37,336 nt of DNA from positions 1-37,336 of the forward strand of contig JAJPKJ010000002.1 of NCBI GenBank assembly GCA_021323755.1. Reading direction: 5' to 3'. The notes under the pieces were generated by a model. The model was not told where the DNA came from. It saw only the letters and a list, made by a program, of their open reading frames with translations, and did not search any database. Below, one piece after another: positions 25,439 to 35,161 of the stretch. Position 1 is the first letter of the stretch; every line of letters starts with the position of its first letter. The position numbers and the translations under genes are program-made. The stretch is from Chitinophagales bacterium (GTDB lineage Bacteria > Bacteroidota > Bacteroidia > Chitinophagales > Chitinophagaceae).

Positions 25439-25737
25439 AAACAAAATATAAATGGTTGTAAATAGGTTTGGTTCCTTGTCTGCTGACAAGAAATTCTGCC
25501 GTTGTCTTAGTCGCAAGATTTTAGGGAACAGAAACACTTCCCCGAAATATTTTAGGTCAATTTCGGACTCAATCTATTTTTGTTCAAATGAAAAAAGAAG
25601 CGCCAATGAGTATCCGGCTATATTGAAGAATAAATCGCAGCATTGAATGAGCAATTTCCTTAAAGATCATTGGCGATTTGAGGTGAAATAAAAAACCCCG
25701 CTATGCCGCGGGGTTTTTTTTGACTTATACTTGATTT
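25439..25737. other. Intergenic region between the BNR gene and the PepSY-like gene
   Basis: 299 bases holding the BNR gene's upstream region and, at its far end, the terminator of the PepSY-like gene. The stretch 25640-25713 is similar to 22590-22664. No protein-coding frame with a credible product. Confidence 0.55.
25690..25721. terminator. Strong bidirectional rho-independent terminator
   Basis: AAAAAACCCCGC (25690-25701) pairs with GCGGGGTTTTTT around TATGCC, and T-runs are present on both strands. It ends the PepSY-like transcript (gene end 25738) and would also block read-through from the other side. Confidence 0.88.
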
Positions 25738-26184
25738 CTATTTTTGGAGTTTTTTGTAGAAGTACCAGCCACTGCCTTCGGATTTAAGCGAAATTTTCTG
25801 GTCAGCATTTTCCAAAGTGACGCAATAAGCTTTCCCGCCATTTACCGAATATTCAAAAAGATCACTGATCCAATAAGAAGAATAATCTTTGGATAGTTCA
25901 TTTTTTAATTTGACCGGCAGTGAAGTTGAAAGGATATTTTTTCCTGTACCCATAAGGTCAGCATCTGCAGAATAAAAAGCATAGAGGACAGTTCCCCTTA
26001 CCATAAATGTTGCTTTGTAATAACTACTGTAGTCATCCCAACGCACCCTTCTGGCGTGCTGAAAGTTTTTAGAGAATGCAGAACTGACAGTTTCTGGAAT
26101 TTTACCGTCGTTATCATTTGCATATGCAGACAAACCAAAAAAGGCTGCTACAAGGATCGTTAAGGTGAAGATTATCTTTTTCAT
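25738..26184 (-). CDS. PepSY-like (DUF2874-type) periplasmic protein
   Basis: 148 residues with a clear signal peptide (MKKIIFTLTILVAAFFGLSAYA). Then IPETVSSAFSKNFQHARRVRWDDYSSYYKATFMVRG, the characteristic opening of PepSY-like small proteins of Bacteroidota, with a Trp-Asp-x2-Ser-x2-Tyr pattern, and a second half ending WYFYKKL. Related domains are seen in protease-inhibitor-like folds; a binding role in the periplasm is the usual guess and is unproven. It is flanked by its own terminator and a plausible promoter, so it is likely monocistronic. Confidence 0.8.
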   Translation of the reverse strand: MKKIIFTLTILVAAFFGLSAYANDNDGKIPETVSSAFSKNFQHARRVRWDDYSSYYKATFMVRGTVLYAFYSADADLMGTGKNILSTSLPVKLKNELSKDYSSYWISDLFEYSVNGGKAYCVTLENADQKISLKSEGSGWYFYKKLQK

Positions 26185-26221
26185 GTTATTTATTTTTATC
26201 GTTTTAAAATTAATTGCAGCA

Positions 26222-26229
26222 CAAAATTA
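26222..26229 (-). promoter_or_regulatory. -7 element (TAATTTTG) of the PepSY-like gene
   Basis: On the minus strand TAATTTTG fits TANNTTTG exactly and lies about 38 bases before the ATG at 26184. A weak -33 match (ATTG) lies about 24 bases further upstream. Confidence 0.45.
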
Positions 26230-26335
26230 TTCCCCGATTTCACATTTATCGGACAATTGCGTCCAAGTAAAGATTTTCAGAGACGAATACCGGTAATTTT
26301 GGTGATTAGTGATAAAGAAAAAGAAGAAACTACGA

Positions 26336-27457
26336 TCAATGCAGATCTATTTCCTGTGCATCACCCCATCCGGCCGGGTCTGCATCGTTACTCAGAGAGT
26401 TGGGATAAAGAAGATGACAATCTCCAATGACAGCTTCCTCCCTGGATCTATCTGGTATGTATTGCCCGGCCACACTTTCGAGATAATATTCCTGCAGAAA
26501 GAAAAGCACAACAACAATTTTCTTAGTTACAATTGCCGATGTTTCAAAGTAGCCGAGTGCAATATCATTACTATCCGTTGCATTATGGATATTACCGACA
26601 ACCAACGAAGGCAGGGGATCAAGAATGCTTCCCGTTCGGTTTGTTTGTTGCAGATACTGCTGCCAGAACAGGTAGATGTCCTGGTTTAATGAATACTGTT
26701 TCACTTCAATAAAATGCTTGCCAAACCAATAAATGGGAGAATAGAAAACGGGTTGGATGATCTCATTTCCGTTGATCAGTTTATCGGAAAGAATGTTTAT
26801 CTGGCTTGTAGTAAGATATTGTTCGCAGAGAGCGTCGCAGGAACATGAATACGGATCAGTACACATGGGGTAAGGAGACGGAGGCTGACAATTATTTCCC
26901 CAGGATTTGCGGGGTATATATCCCAAAGCTGTCCAGCGGTAGTAGTTCTGCGTATTTACGGGGTCACGAACATTTGCTGAAATGATCAGCTGTGTTGGTC
27001 TTATGTCGGTGATGAATGTACTGTCGTACAAAACCGATATGCTGTCGATAGGCGGTACCGGATTTATTTTTTCTGGAGTGGAAACATATGTTTTACCGTT
27101 TGATAAATAAATCATCAAAGTATAGGTTCTCCCGACGATTCCTACAAAATTCGAATCGGTGGTTTGATAGGTCCCGGGAGAGACCAGGCTGCATAATGCA
27201 GAATCTCCCGCATCATCTTTGATGACAACTCTCGCATCGTTTATATAATCTTGATTTGAATCGATTCTTGCACTTGCATTAAGAAAACTTCCTGTGTAAC
27301 TTAATTTAACTGCATAAGGCGTTGTATCGGTTGTAACCAATCCTTCAACTACCAGCATCGGCAATCCTTCACGAATAGTAGGTATAATACTTCTTACACA
27401 AGCGGAGAATAGTATAAGGAAAAGACATAAATAATATTTCCACAGATTTTTGATCAC
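26336..27457 (-). CDS. DUF4249 family outer-membrane-associated lipoprotein
   Basis: 373 residues opening with a lipoprotein signal peptide, lipobox LFSAC with Cys20 as the lipid-modified residue. LVVEGLVTTDTTPYAVKLSYTGSF, a VVIKDDAGDS strand and SPGTYQT, then VGRTYTLMIYLSNGKTYVSTPEKI, give the immunoglobulin-like start of DUF4249. A Cys-rich patch (MCTDPYSCSCDALCEQY) is followed by INILSDKLINGNEI, also typical of the family. DUF4249 proteins usually sit next to a TonB-dependent receptor and act with it; none is present here, so this copy is an orphan. It is likely transcribed from the TAAATTTG element at 27494-27501. Confidence 0.82.
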   Translation of the reverse strand: MIKNLWKYYLCLFLILFSACVRSIIPTIREGLPMLVVEGLVTTDTTPYAVKLSYTGSFLNASARIDSNQDYINDARVVIKDDAGDSALCSLVSPGTYQTTDSNFVGIVGRTYTLMIYLSNGKTYVSTPEKINPVPPIDSISVLYDSTFITDIRPTQLIISANVRDPVNTQNYYRWTALGYIPRKSWGNNCQPPSPYPMCTDPYSCSCDALCEQYLTTSQINILSDKLINGNEIIQPVFYSPIYWFGKHFIEVKQYSLNQDIYLFWQQYLQQTNRTGSILDPLPSLVVGNIHNATDSNDIALGYFETSAIVTKKIVVVLFFLQEYYLESVAGQYIPDRSREEAVIGDCHLLYPNSLSNDADPAGWGDAQEIDLH

Positions 27458-27740
27458 TATATAATGGGGAATGTCAGCCGCGTTGGCATTTTACAAATTT
27501 ACAGTGCGGTATAAATATTTTGAGGATGTTTTTTATTAGTACCCATTTTAAATACCGCAGACAAAAGTAGATTCTCCCTTTCCTACCTTAAAATCTTCTT
27601 TCGGAAATTTAATGATTGATCGGTGCAACCTTGATTCCCAGAAGATAAATAGCGCGATCTGTCAAGAATTAAACGTAGCATATGAATTTACCTGGTGATT
27701 GTTGTTCTTAAAAATGCGAACCAAATCAATTTCATCTTGG
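27458..27740. other. Intergenic region between DUF4249 gene and permease F
   Basis: 283 bases. It holds the likely promoter of the DUF4249 gene near 27494. I found no convincing hairpin terminator for permease F and no protein-coding frame. Confidence 0.5.
27494..27501 (-). promoter_or_regulatory. -7 element (TAAATTTG) of the DUF4249 gene
   Basis: Exact TANNTTTG match on the minus strand, 37 bases before the ATG at 27457. No TTTG at the ideal -33 spacing. Confidence 0.45.
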
Positions 27741-30194
27741 TCATTCCGTCCTCAGACTCTTGACCGGATTTGCCAGCGCTGCTTTTATTGCCTGCAAACT
27801 TATTGTTGCCATCGCCACTACAACAACAGCTGCACCCGCAAACAAGAATATAGTCCAGCTCATGTTTATTCGGTTGGCATATTCCTCCAGCCATCTGTTC
27901 ATCAGATACCAGGCTAAAGGTGATGCAATAAAAAAAGCGATCAGGACCAGTTTCATAAAATCTTTTGAGATAAGAGCGATTATATCCTGCGCAGATGCTC
28001 CCAGCACTTTTCTGACCCCTATTTCCTTGGTGCGGTTCACTGCTGCAAGAGCCGCAAGCCCTAAGAGACCGAGGCAGGCAAGAAAAATTGAAATGCCCCC
28101 AGCCCAGCCTACGATGCTGCTCCATCTCTGCTCTGCATTATAATAGTTATTGACATCTTCGTCAACAAAACTATATTTCAGCGGAGTACCGGGCATGGCG
28201 CTGTTCCAGGCCTTTTGAATGGCGCCGATGGCCGGTGACGGGTTCCCCGGATGGATACGGACATAGAAATATTGGTATCCTTTGTTCGCTGAGGATTCAA
28301 ATGCCTGGTTTTTGATCCCTTCACTCAAAGGGCGGTAATTAAAATTCTTCACCACCCCGCTGATGATAACTGTGCCTCCCTGGAAATTTTTTATTTGCTG
28401 CCCGATGGCATTTCGCGCGTTCCACCCGAATGCCCGCATCATGGTCTCATTGATCAGGATCGGCTTTATAGAATCACCAGCGACTTCTGGTGGTAAATTT
28501 TTACCTGCTATCAGTTGCATACCCATTACATTGATATAATTGGTATCGATGATATTGAGCTCTGCAGAGATCCCCTTATCTGTATAGCCTAAAAAATCGT
28601 GACCTGCGCCAAGACCTGCTGCCGCACTCGCTATTCCCACAACAGCGGGTTGCTTGAGCAGCTCTTGTTTGAACAGCGGGAAGATCTTATTTGGGTCTGT
28701 CTCAGAAGCATCAACGGCGATCACATTTTCCTTTTGAAAACCAGGGTTCTTTTTGATCAGAAAACTGGTTTGTTGAAGGATGACGATAGTTGAAACGATG
28801 AGCATGATCGATAGGGCAAACTGAAAGGTGACCAGCGATCTGGTAAACAAATTGGATCCTCCGATCCTAATCTTATTTTTTAATACTTCAACCGGCTTGA
28901 AATTCGATAACACCAGCGAAGGATAGCTACCTGCCAATAATCCCGCCACCACCACCACGCCCGTCAGCAATAAAATGACCCGCAGATTCAACACAGCAGC
29001 AAATTGCAAATTTCTGCCGGATAACTGGTTGAACCAGGGCAAGAGCAGGTCCGCCAGCAGCAAGGCGAGGATCGCTGAAGCAAAGGACATCAGTAAGGCC
29101 TCTGAAAGGAATTGAAAAATGATCTGCTTTCTCTCTGCCCCGATCACTTTTCTGACCCCGACCTCCTTACTCCTGCCGGCTGAACGCCCGATAGCCAGGG
29201 TGGTAAAATTGATACAGGCGATAAGCAGTATACCGCCAGCAATAACAAGCAATATCCAAAGCGTTTCTGGGGCTATCCTGGCGTAATCGCTAAACCCCCA
29301 TCCGCGAAACCAGGTATCGGTATGGATCGATAATAAAGGCTGCAGTCTTAGAAGCAAGGGCTCTTCTCCCTGCTTCCATGTCGCACCAAAATTTTTCATT
29401 TCTGTGATAAAACCGGGAGTATACAGGTGCAGGAAGCCAGATAATCTTTTTGCATCCGACGGCAGTTTACTGTCCGCTCTTAACTGCACGAATGTCTCGC
29501 GTGCGATGGGATGCCAGTTATTACCCACATAAAAATTATTGTTATTGTTTAGTGCAAACTGAAAATTTCCCAACAGGGCAAAACGGATGGTTGAATTCTC
29601 CGGCACATCTGTCGCGACCGCCCTCACGCGGAACGGCTGAAAAATCCCGCCGATACTTATTTCAATTGTTTTGCCAACCACATCGTCGTCTCCGAAAAAC
29701 GCTTTTGCAACCGATTCAGTCAAGACGATATCGTTAAGATTGCGCAAAGCATCACTTGCCTTTCCATGCTTTAAAGGGAAAGTGAACACGGAAAAAAAAG
29801 ACGGGTCGGCATAGGTCACCTCGGAACGGTGAATGGTATTGCCGACACGGATAAGGTTTTCCCCCCATGGCAATTGTACGCGCACATAATCGCTGACATC
29901 AGGCAGGTTCTTTTTCATCGCTGCACCCAGCGGCTCAGGGCTGGCTCCTGAATAACTTAAATAATCGGTGTTTTGAAAATCGTCCGACCCGCCTGCCGTA
30001 TTATTGATCACATAAGGACGAAAGATCACTGAGGCGTTCTTATGAAAACCATCAAAGCCAAATTCATTCAATACGAAAAGCAAGAGCAGACCGAAACAGG
30101 CGATGCCAATTGAAAGTCCGGCAATATTGATCGCAGCAAAGATCTTTTGTTTTTGAAGGTTGCGCAGGGTGATTTTTAAATAACTTCTCAGCAT
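27741..30194 (-). CDS. ABC transporter permease F, MacB/FtsX type, fused two-domain form
   Basis: 817 residues, 8 helices, two periplasmic domains, tail ANPVKSLRTE. The first half is atypical around helix 2: ACINFTTLAIGRSAGRSKEVGVRKVIGA, where the other copies have NFMNLSTAxSxxRAKE; the charged coupling segment itself is kept. The second coupling segment RTKEIGVRKVLGA is standard. Periplasmic domain 2 is diverged (GIASAAAGLGAGHDFLGYTD). It is the last gene of the block whose visible head genes are I and H, and is separated from permease E by the 6-kb insert. The 114-base gap to G carries a short type-1 spacer motif. Confidence 0.93.
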   Translation of the reverse strand: MLRSYLKITLRNLQKQKIFAAINIAGLSIGIACFGLLLLFVLNEFGFDGFHKNASVIFRPYVINNTAGGSDDFQNTDYLSYSGASPEPLGAAMKKNLPDVSDYVRVQLPWGENLIRVGNTIHRSEVTYADPSFFSVFTFPLKHGKASDALRNLNDIVLTESVAKAFFGDDDVVGKTIEISIGGIFQPFRVRAVATDVPENSTIRFALLGNFQFALNNNNNFYVGNNWHPIARETFVQLRADSKLPSDAKRLSGFLHLYTPGFITEMKNFGATWKQGEEPLLLRLQPLLSIHTDTWFRGWGFSDYARIAPETLWILLVIAGGILLIACINFTTLAIGRSAGRSKEVGVRKVIGAERKQIIFQFLSEALLMSFASAILALLLADLLLPWFNQLSGRNLQFAAVLNLRVILLLTGVVVVAGLLAGSYPSLVLSNFKPVEVLKNKIRIGGSNLFTRSLVTFQFALSIMLIVSTIVILQQTSFLIKKNPGFQKENVIAVDASETDPNKIFPLFKQELLKQPAVVGIASAAAGLGAGHDFLGYTDKGISAELNIIDTNYINVMGMQLIAGKNLPPEVAGDSIKPILINETMMRAFGWNARNAIGQQIKNFQGGTVIISGVVKNFNYRPLSEGIKNQAFESSANKGYQYFYVRIHPGNPSPAIGAIQKAWNSAMPGTPLKYSFVDEDVNNYYNAEQRWSSIVGWAGGISIFLACLGLLGLAALAAVNRTKEIGVRKVLGASAQDIIALISKDFMKLVLIAFFIASPLAWYLMNRWLEEYANRINMSWTIFLFAGAAVVVVAMATISLQAIKAALANPVKSLRTE

Positions 30195-30249
30195 AAAAAA
30201 TAATTTATATTGAATGATGCGAGATCGCTGATCTATTTTTTCAGCTATA

Positions 30250-30261
30250 CATTACTGTTAG
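30250..30261 (-). repeat. Short type-1 spacer motif (CATTACTGTTAG) between G and F
   Basis: Twelve bases identical to the core of the spacers upstream of A and C; the flanks are less similar. Confidence 0.5.
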
Positions 30262-30308
30262 CCCCAATTCAATTTCACATTTCTGGCGATATCATTGTAA
30301 GATCAATT

Positions 30309-32714
30309 TTATTCTGTCCTTAAACTTTTCACCGGGTTTGCGATCGCTGCCCTGATGGACTGAAAACTTATTGTAATCAAGGCGATCATCATGGACGCTA
30401 AACCTGCAATCATGAATATCCACCAGCTTATTTCGATCCTGTATTCATAATGCTGCAGCCAGTTATGCATGATCCACCATGCCAGGGGATAAGCGATTAG
30501 GCAGGCGATCGCAACCAATTTCAAAAAATCCTTCGATAATAAAGTGGTGATGCCGGCAACGCTTGCTCCCAGTACTTTGCGGATGCCGATCTCTTTTATC
30601 CTCCTTTCTGCAGTGTAGGTTGCCAGACCAAAAAGACCCAAACAAGAAATAATGATCGCCAGCATTGCGAACACGCCTGACACCTTACTGGTAAGCGTTT
30701 CGTCTTGATACATCTGGTTGAACTGATCATCCACAAACCTATATTCTATGGGGTAGGCCGGGTTGGCCTTTTTCATGACTGCAGCGATCGTTGAGAGGGC
30801 CTGTCCAATATTACCCACCGGTTTTAACCTTGCATAAATAAAATTTTGATATTCCGCGGGTTTGCAGAAAATGATCAGCGGTGCTGCCCCGCCATCATAA
30901 ATGTTTCCATAGATATAATCTTTTACTACACCAATGACCCTTACGTTTGTGAACTCACCATCCCGGTTGCCGCGGGGGGATTGAATGATCTTTCCAACAG
31001 CGGATCCCTTTCCCATCAGTTTTGCCAGTGATTGATTGATGATAACATTTGACTTTTCGGATGCCGTATCACTGCTGAAATCTCTCCCGTCAATGATCTG
31101 CATTCGGGAAGTAGAAATAAAATCCGGGCTTACATTTCTGTGCGCGATGGATACCTGGCTGTTTTCCGGTTTATCCTTCCACCTGAATCCATCGTCGGTA
31201 TTTCCGCCGTATAGTGTTGAATGATCTGCCATGGCCGCGTTTTCTATCAGACCCGTGTGCAAGAGCTCTTGTTTTATGAGTGTGAAAGTTTTTGCAATAT
31301 CATGCTGGGGATCTATCTCGATCAGGTTATTCTTATTAAAACCCAGGTCTCTTGATTTTATATGTTGGATCTGGAGATAAACAACCACGGTGCTGATGAT
31401 AAATACAACCGATACGGCGAACTGAATCACCACCAATCCTTTTCTGATCAGCGCAGCACTGCCGGTCTTCAACCTCGATCCTTTTAAAACCTGGATGGCA
31501 TTGAATGAGGATAAATAAAACGAAGGATAGCTGCCGGCGATCAATCCACAAATAAGGGTAATGGAAAAGAGAAATATAATGTGAACAGGGTTGCCAGGAT
31601 CCAATGCGAGTCTTTTTTGCATCAGCATATTGAACGCGGGAAGAGAAATACGAATAATGATCACTGCGCATAATGCCGCGAGCAGTGACATCATCATTGC
31701 CTCACCAAAAAATTGAAATACAAGTGCTCTTTTGCCGGAACCCAGTACTTTACGCACGCCAACCTCCTTTGCTCTTTTTTCACTGCTCGCGGTCGCCAGG
31801 TTCATAAAATTGATACAGGCGATCAAAAGAATGATCCATGCGATCAGTGAAAGCAGACGCACCTGCGCTATCTGTCCGCCCCCCGTTTGTTTTCCATTTA
31901 CAAACTCATCGTACAAATGCCAGTCGCGCATCGGGAATAAAAATGCATGTGTTGTCTGACCAGCATTTTTTGAATGAATGTAATTGTATAATTGCTTATT
32001 GATCGTCCCTGCATCTGCAGCAGAATTTAACTCGACAAAAGTGAATGGTCCATAACTTGCCCAGTCCGAAGCGTCTCCGCTCGCATAGGAATTGTTTTCG
32101 ATCAGATTTACCTCATAAGGTATCAGCCATTCAAATTTGAGGGTGGAATTTTCAGGCAGGTCCTTTAAGACACCCGTGACAATATAATTTTGTTTATTAT
32201 CTACACGAACCGTTTTGCCAATAACGGTTTTGTCATCACCAAAAAATTTCTTGGCAGCGCTTTCTGTGATCACCACAGAGTGCAATTGCGAAAAAGCCGT
32301 TGCTGCCCCGCCTTCTGCAAAAGCCAGCGTGAACATGCTGAATACTGAAGGGTCTGCATACTTGCCCGCCGAATACAAAGATCTGCCGCCGATCGTGAAC
32401 AAAAGGTTTTGCGATTCATCAGACATCCGGCATACATTCACCACACCAGGGATCTCCGCCTTAACAGCAGCAGCCATTGGGCGGGGCGTCGACCAGTTGG
32501 TAAAAGTATTGCCGTCATAACTTGCGTTTTCACGTATCGCATAAATCCTGCTCTTATTGGCATAACTGCTGTCCCATTTCAATTCATTTTCTGCCCATAA
32601 AAAGATCAGCCCCGCACAGGCAATGCCAATTGCCAGACCGAAAACATTGAGAAAGCTGTACCCTTTATTTCTTGCCAGGTTTCTCAGGGTGGTTTTTACA
32701 TAATTACTGAGCAT
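30309..32714 (-). CDS. ABC transporter permease G, MacB/FtsX type, fused two-domain form
   Basis: 801 residues with the standard layout and the tail ANPVKSLRTE. Coupling segments EKRAKEVGVRKVLGS and RIKEIGIRKVLGA are intact. Its first periplasmic domain is a distinct subtype: KSRIYAIREN, NWSTPRPMAAAVKAEIPG, VCRMSDESQNLLF and LKDLPENSTLKFEWLIPYEV. Only 20 bases separate it from H, the tightest gap in the array, so G and H are surely co-transcribed. Substrate unknown. Confidence 0.93.
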   Translation of the reverse strand: MLSNYVKTTLRNLARNKGYSFLNVFGLAIGIACAGLIFLWAENELKWDSSYANKSRIYAIRENASYDGNTFTNWSTPRPMAAAVKAEIPGVVNVCRMSDESQNLLFTIGGRSLYSAGKYADPSVFSMFTLAFAEGGAATAFSQLHSVVITESAAKKFFGDDKTVIGKTVRVDNKQNYIVTGVLKDLPENSTLKFEWLIPYEVNLIENNSYASGDASDWASYGPFTFVELNSAADAGTINKQLYNYIHSKNAGQTTHAFLFPMRDWHLYDEFVNGKQTGGGQIAQVRLLSLIAWIILLIACINFMNLATASSEKRAKEVGVRKVLGSGKRALVFQFFGEAMMMSLLAALCAVIIIRISLPAFNMLMQKRLALDPGNPVHIIFLFSITLICGLIAGSYPSFYLSSFNAIQVLKGSRLKTGSAALIRKGLVVIQFAVSVVFIISTVVVYLQIQHIKSRDLGFNKNNLIEIDPQHDIAKTFTLIKQELLHTGLIENAAMADHSTLYGGNTDDGFRWKDKPENSQVSIAHRNVSPDFISTSRMQIIDGRDFSSDTASEKSNVIINQSLAKLMGKGSAVGKIIQSPRGNRDGEFTNVRVIGVVKDYIYGNIYDGGAAPLIIFCKPAEYQNFIYARLKPVGNIGQALSTIAAVMKKANPAYPIEYRFVDDQFNQMYQDETLTSKVSGVFAMLAIIISCLGLFGLATYTAERRIKEIGIRKVLGASVAGITTLLSKDFLKLVAIACLIAYPLAWWIMHNWLQHYEYRIEISWWIFMIAGLASMMIALITISFQSIRAAIANPVKSLRTE

Positions 32715-32734
32715 AAAATAAGATTTAAGTGATC

Positions 32735-35149
32735 CTATTCCGTCCTTAGACTTTTCACCGGGTTTGCGATCGCTGCCTTAAATGCCTGGTAGCCGGTTGT
32801 CAATAATGCGATCGCCATGGAAATTATCCCTGCTGCAAAAAATATCCACCAGGATATATCGATCCGGTAGGCGAAATCAGCGAGCCAGGAATGCATTGCC
32901 ATCCAGGATACTGGCGCTGCGATCAAAAATGCGATCAGTATCAATTGCAGGAAATCTTTTGCGAAAAGGGTAAAGATCTGTGAGGCTGATGCACCAAGCA
33001 CTTTGCGGACTCCGATCTCTTTTACCCTTTGTTCTGCGGAGAACATGACCAGACCAAGTAAGCCCAGGCAGGAGATCAGGATCGCAAGAGAAGCAAATAA
33101 CACAGACAGCTTGGAGATCACCTCTTCATTACTATAGAGTTTTTGATATTCCTCATCGACGAACTGATAGGTGAACGGATAATTGGGATTGATCTTATTA
33201 TAAACTGCTGCAAGACTGGCGAGCGCCTCTTTTGTTTTCCCCGGTTGTGTCCGCGCAATGATCACCCCGAAATATTCATATTCTTTTACATCAAGAATCA
33301 CGGGTTTTATCGGTTCCCGCAATGACTGTGTATGATAATCCTTGAGCACCCCGATGATATGTCCTTTTTTATTCCATGCAGATATCCATTTGCCAACGGG
33401 ATCTTTCATCCCCATTTCTTTTACCGCCTCCTCATTCACTAAAAAAGCATCAGTGGAGTCGGTGGAAACGGTGCTGGAGAAATCACGACCTTCTACTATC
33501 TGCAGGTTCATCAGTTTCACAAAATCAAAGCCTACAGAAGCCGGTTTGAATCCGACCACATCATTTTTTTGTTTTCCCTGCCAGTTGATCGGGTCGGTCA
33601 CCACAAAGTCCATGGTGTGGGGCGCTTCCGTACTACGATCTACCATGGCGATCCCCGGCATTTTTGAAGCCTCCTCCTTGAACAACAAATATTTTTTCTG
33701 ATCGGAAAGTTCTCCCTCAATCCTTGTATACACCAGGTTTTCTTTGTCATAGCCGAGTTTGACATGCTGGACATAACTGGTTTGACGGGTGATCACGATC
33801 GTTGAAACAAGAAGCAGTATCGAAAGACCAAATTGAAAAACCGTCAGGCTTTTTCTGAACAGGATGGCGCCGCGAGTAAAACTGATGACCCCCTTTAATA
33901 CCCGGACAGGTTTTAATGAGGAGAGGTATAATGCCGGGTAGCTGCCCGCGATCATACCCGTCAGGATACCGGTTAAAACAATGCAGATCCAAAATGAATA
34001 CTGGCTGAGTGGTAAGATGATATGCTTATCCGTAAAATGGTTGAAAAACGGCAGGAAGACACCCAACAGCAGTACAGAGATCATCATGGAAACCAGTGCA
34101 AATATCAATGACTCCCCATAAAAAAGCCGGATCAGCCCCGCCCTGTCCGATCCCACTACTTTTCTTAACCCCACTTCTTTTGCACGCTTCAGTGACCTGG
34201 CGGTAGCAAGATTCATAAAATTGATGCAGGCAATGATCAAAATAAAGATCGCCACACCGCTAAAAATTTTTATGTATTCAATTCTTCCTTCAGTTGGTCT
34301 TCCATTTACAAATTGGCTATGTAAATATTTGTCGCCAAAATCTTGTAAACCGATCTGAATCCTGACTCCTGTATTTTTATCCAGTCTCGTCTCCAGGTAT
34401 TTATTTATTTTAGTTTCCGTGACTGAAGGGCTGGCGCCGGGCGCCAGTTCAACATAAGAGGCAAAATCGTTTGAAGACCATTCGAGTATTTTCTTTTGAG
34501 CCTCCCAGCTCAAAAGAAAATCAAAATGAAAAGAGCTTTTTTCAGGGATATCTTCAAAGACGGCATTAACCGTAAAATTTTGTTTGTTCTCATAACGCAA
34601 TGTTTTTCCCATCGCTTCCTGCGGGCTTGAAAAAAACAGGTCGGACATCCTCCTGGATATCGCTATTCCGCCAAGGTCCTTTAATGCGGTCTCCGCATTT
34701 CCCGCGATCAGGGGGTAGCTGAAAATTTTAAAAAAATCCTTACCCGCACGAGAGCCGTCCAATTTTAATTTTTTTTCACCGAATTGTATTGTCTCCGGGT
34801 GACCCCAGGGAAGTTCATAGCCGGTAGCATAATAAGCCTGGTGGGTGATCTCCGGAACCGATTCATTTATATTTTCCAGTAAGAATGTCGGGGATGTCTG
34901 TCCGGTTATCAGTCGAAGCGGCGTAGAATAAGAGCCATCTGTTTTCCCATTGGCAGTCGTGGTCTGATAAACCGCGTACACATTTTTTTTGCTGCCAGGT
35001 AAATGGTCAATACTTTTTTCGTCCTGTATCCATAGAAAAATAAATAGACAGCAGGTCATCCCCAAAGCGAGTCCAAACACATTGATCAGTGTATATACTT
35101 TATTGCGGATCATATTCCGCCATGCCGTTTTCAAATAGTTCTTTAGCAT
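32735..35149 (-). CDS. ABC transporter permease H, MacB/FtsX type, sister of permease E
   Basis: 804 residues with standard layout and tail ANPVKSLRTE. Coupling segments KRAKEVGLRKVVGS and RVKEIGVRKVLGA are intact. It aligns with E over most of its length, including GKTLRYENKQNFTVNAVFED, FHFDFLLSW, SVGFDFVKLMNLQIVEGRDF and QPGKTKEALASL. The upstream 130 bases are also shared with E, including an inverted repeat. G follows after 20 bases, so H heads an H-G(-F) unit just as E heads E-D-C-B-A. Confidence 0.93.
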   Translation of the reverse strand: MLKNYLKTAWRNMIRNKVYTLINVFGLALGMTCCLFIFLWIQDEKSIDHLPGSKKNVYAVYQTTTANGKTDGSYSTPLRLITGQTSPTFLLENINESVPEITHQAYYATGYELPWGHPETIQFGEKKLKLDGSRAGKDFFKIFSYPLIAGNAETALKDLGGIAISRRMSDLFFSSPQEAMGKTLRYENKQNFTVNAVFEDIPEKSSFHFDFLLSWEAQKKILEWSSNDFASYVELAPGASPSVTETKINKYLETRLDKNTGVRIQIGLQDFGDKYLHSQFVNGRPTEGRIEYIKIFSGVAIFILIIACINFMNLATARSLKRAKEVGLRKVVGSDRAGLIRLFYGESLIFALVSMMISVLLLGVFLPFFNHFTDKHIILPLSQYSFWICIVLTGILTGMIAGSYPALYLSSLKPVRVLKGVISFTRGAILFRKSLTVFQFGLSILLLVSTIVITRQTSYVQHVKLGYDKENLVYTRIEGELSDQKKYLLFKEEASKMPGIAMVDRSTEAPHTMDFVVTDPINWQGKQKNDVVGFKPASVGFDFVKLMNLQIVEGRDFSSTVSTDSTDAFLVNEEAVKEMGMKDPVGKWISAWNKKGHIIGVLKDYHTQSLREPIKPVILDVKEYEYFGVIIARTQPGKTKEALASLAAVYNKINPNYPFTYQFVDEEYQKLYSNEEVISKLSVLFASLAILISCLGLLGLVMFSAEQRVKEIGVRKVLGASASQIFTLFAKDFLQLILIAFLIAAPVSWMAMHSWLADFAYRIDISWWIFFAAGIISMAIALLTTGYQAFKAAIANPVKSLRTE

Positions 35150-35161
35150 AAAAAGGAGATT

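Noticed and set aside
25452-25646. Plus-strand frame of 64 codons opposite the BNR gene start
   Set aside because: Lies mostly in the BNR upstream region, with an unlikely composition and no motif.
26309-26689. Plus-strand frame of 126 codons
   Set aside because: Antisense to the DUF4249 gene, which has a lipobox and family motifs.
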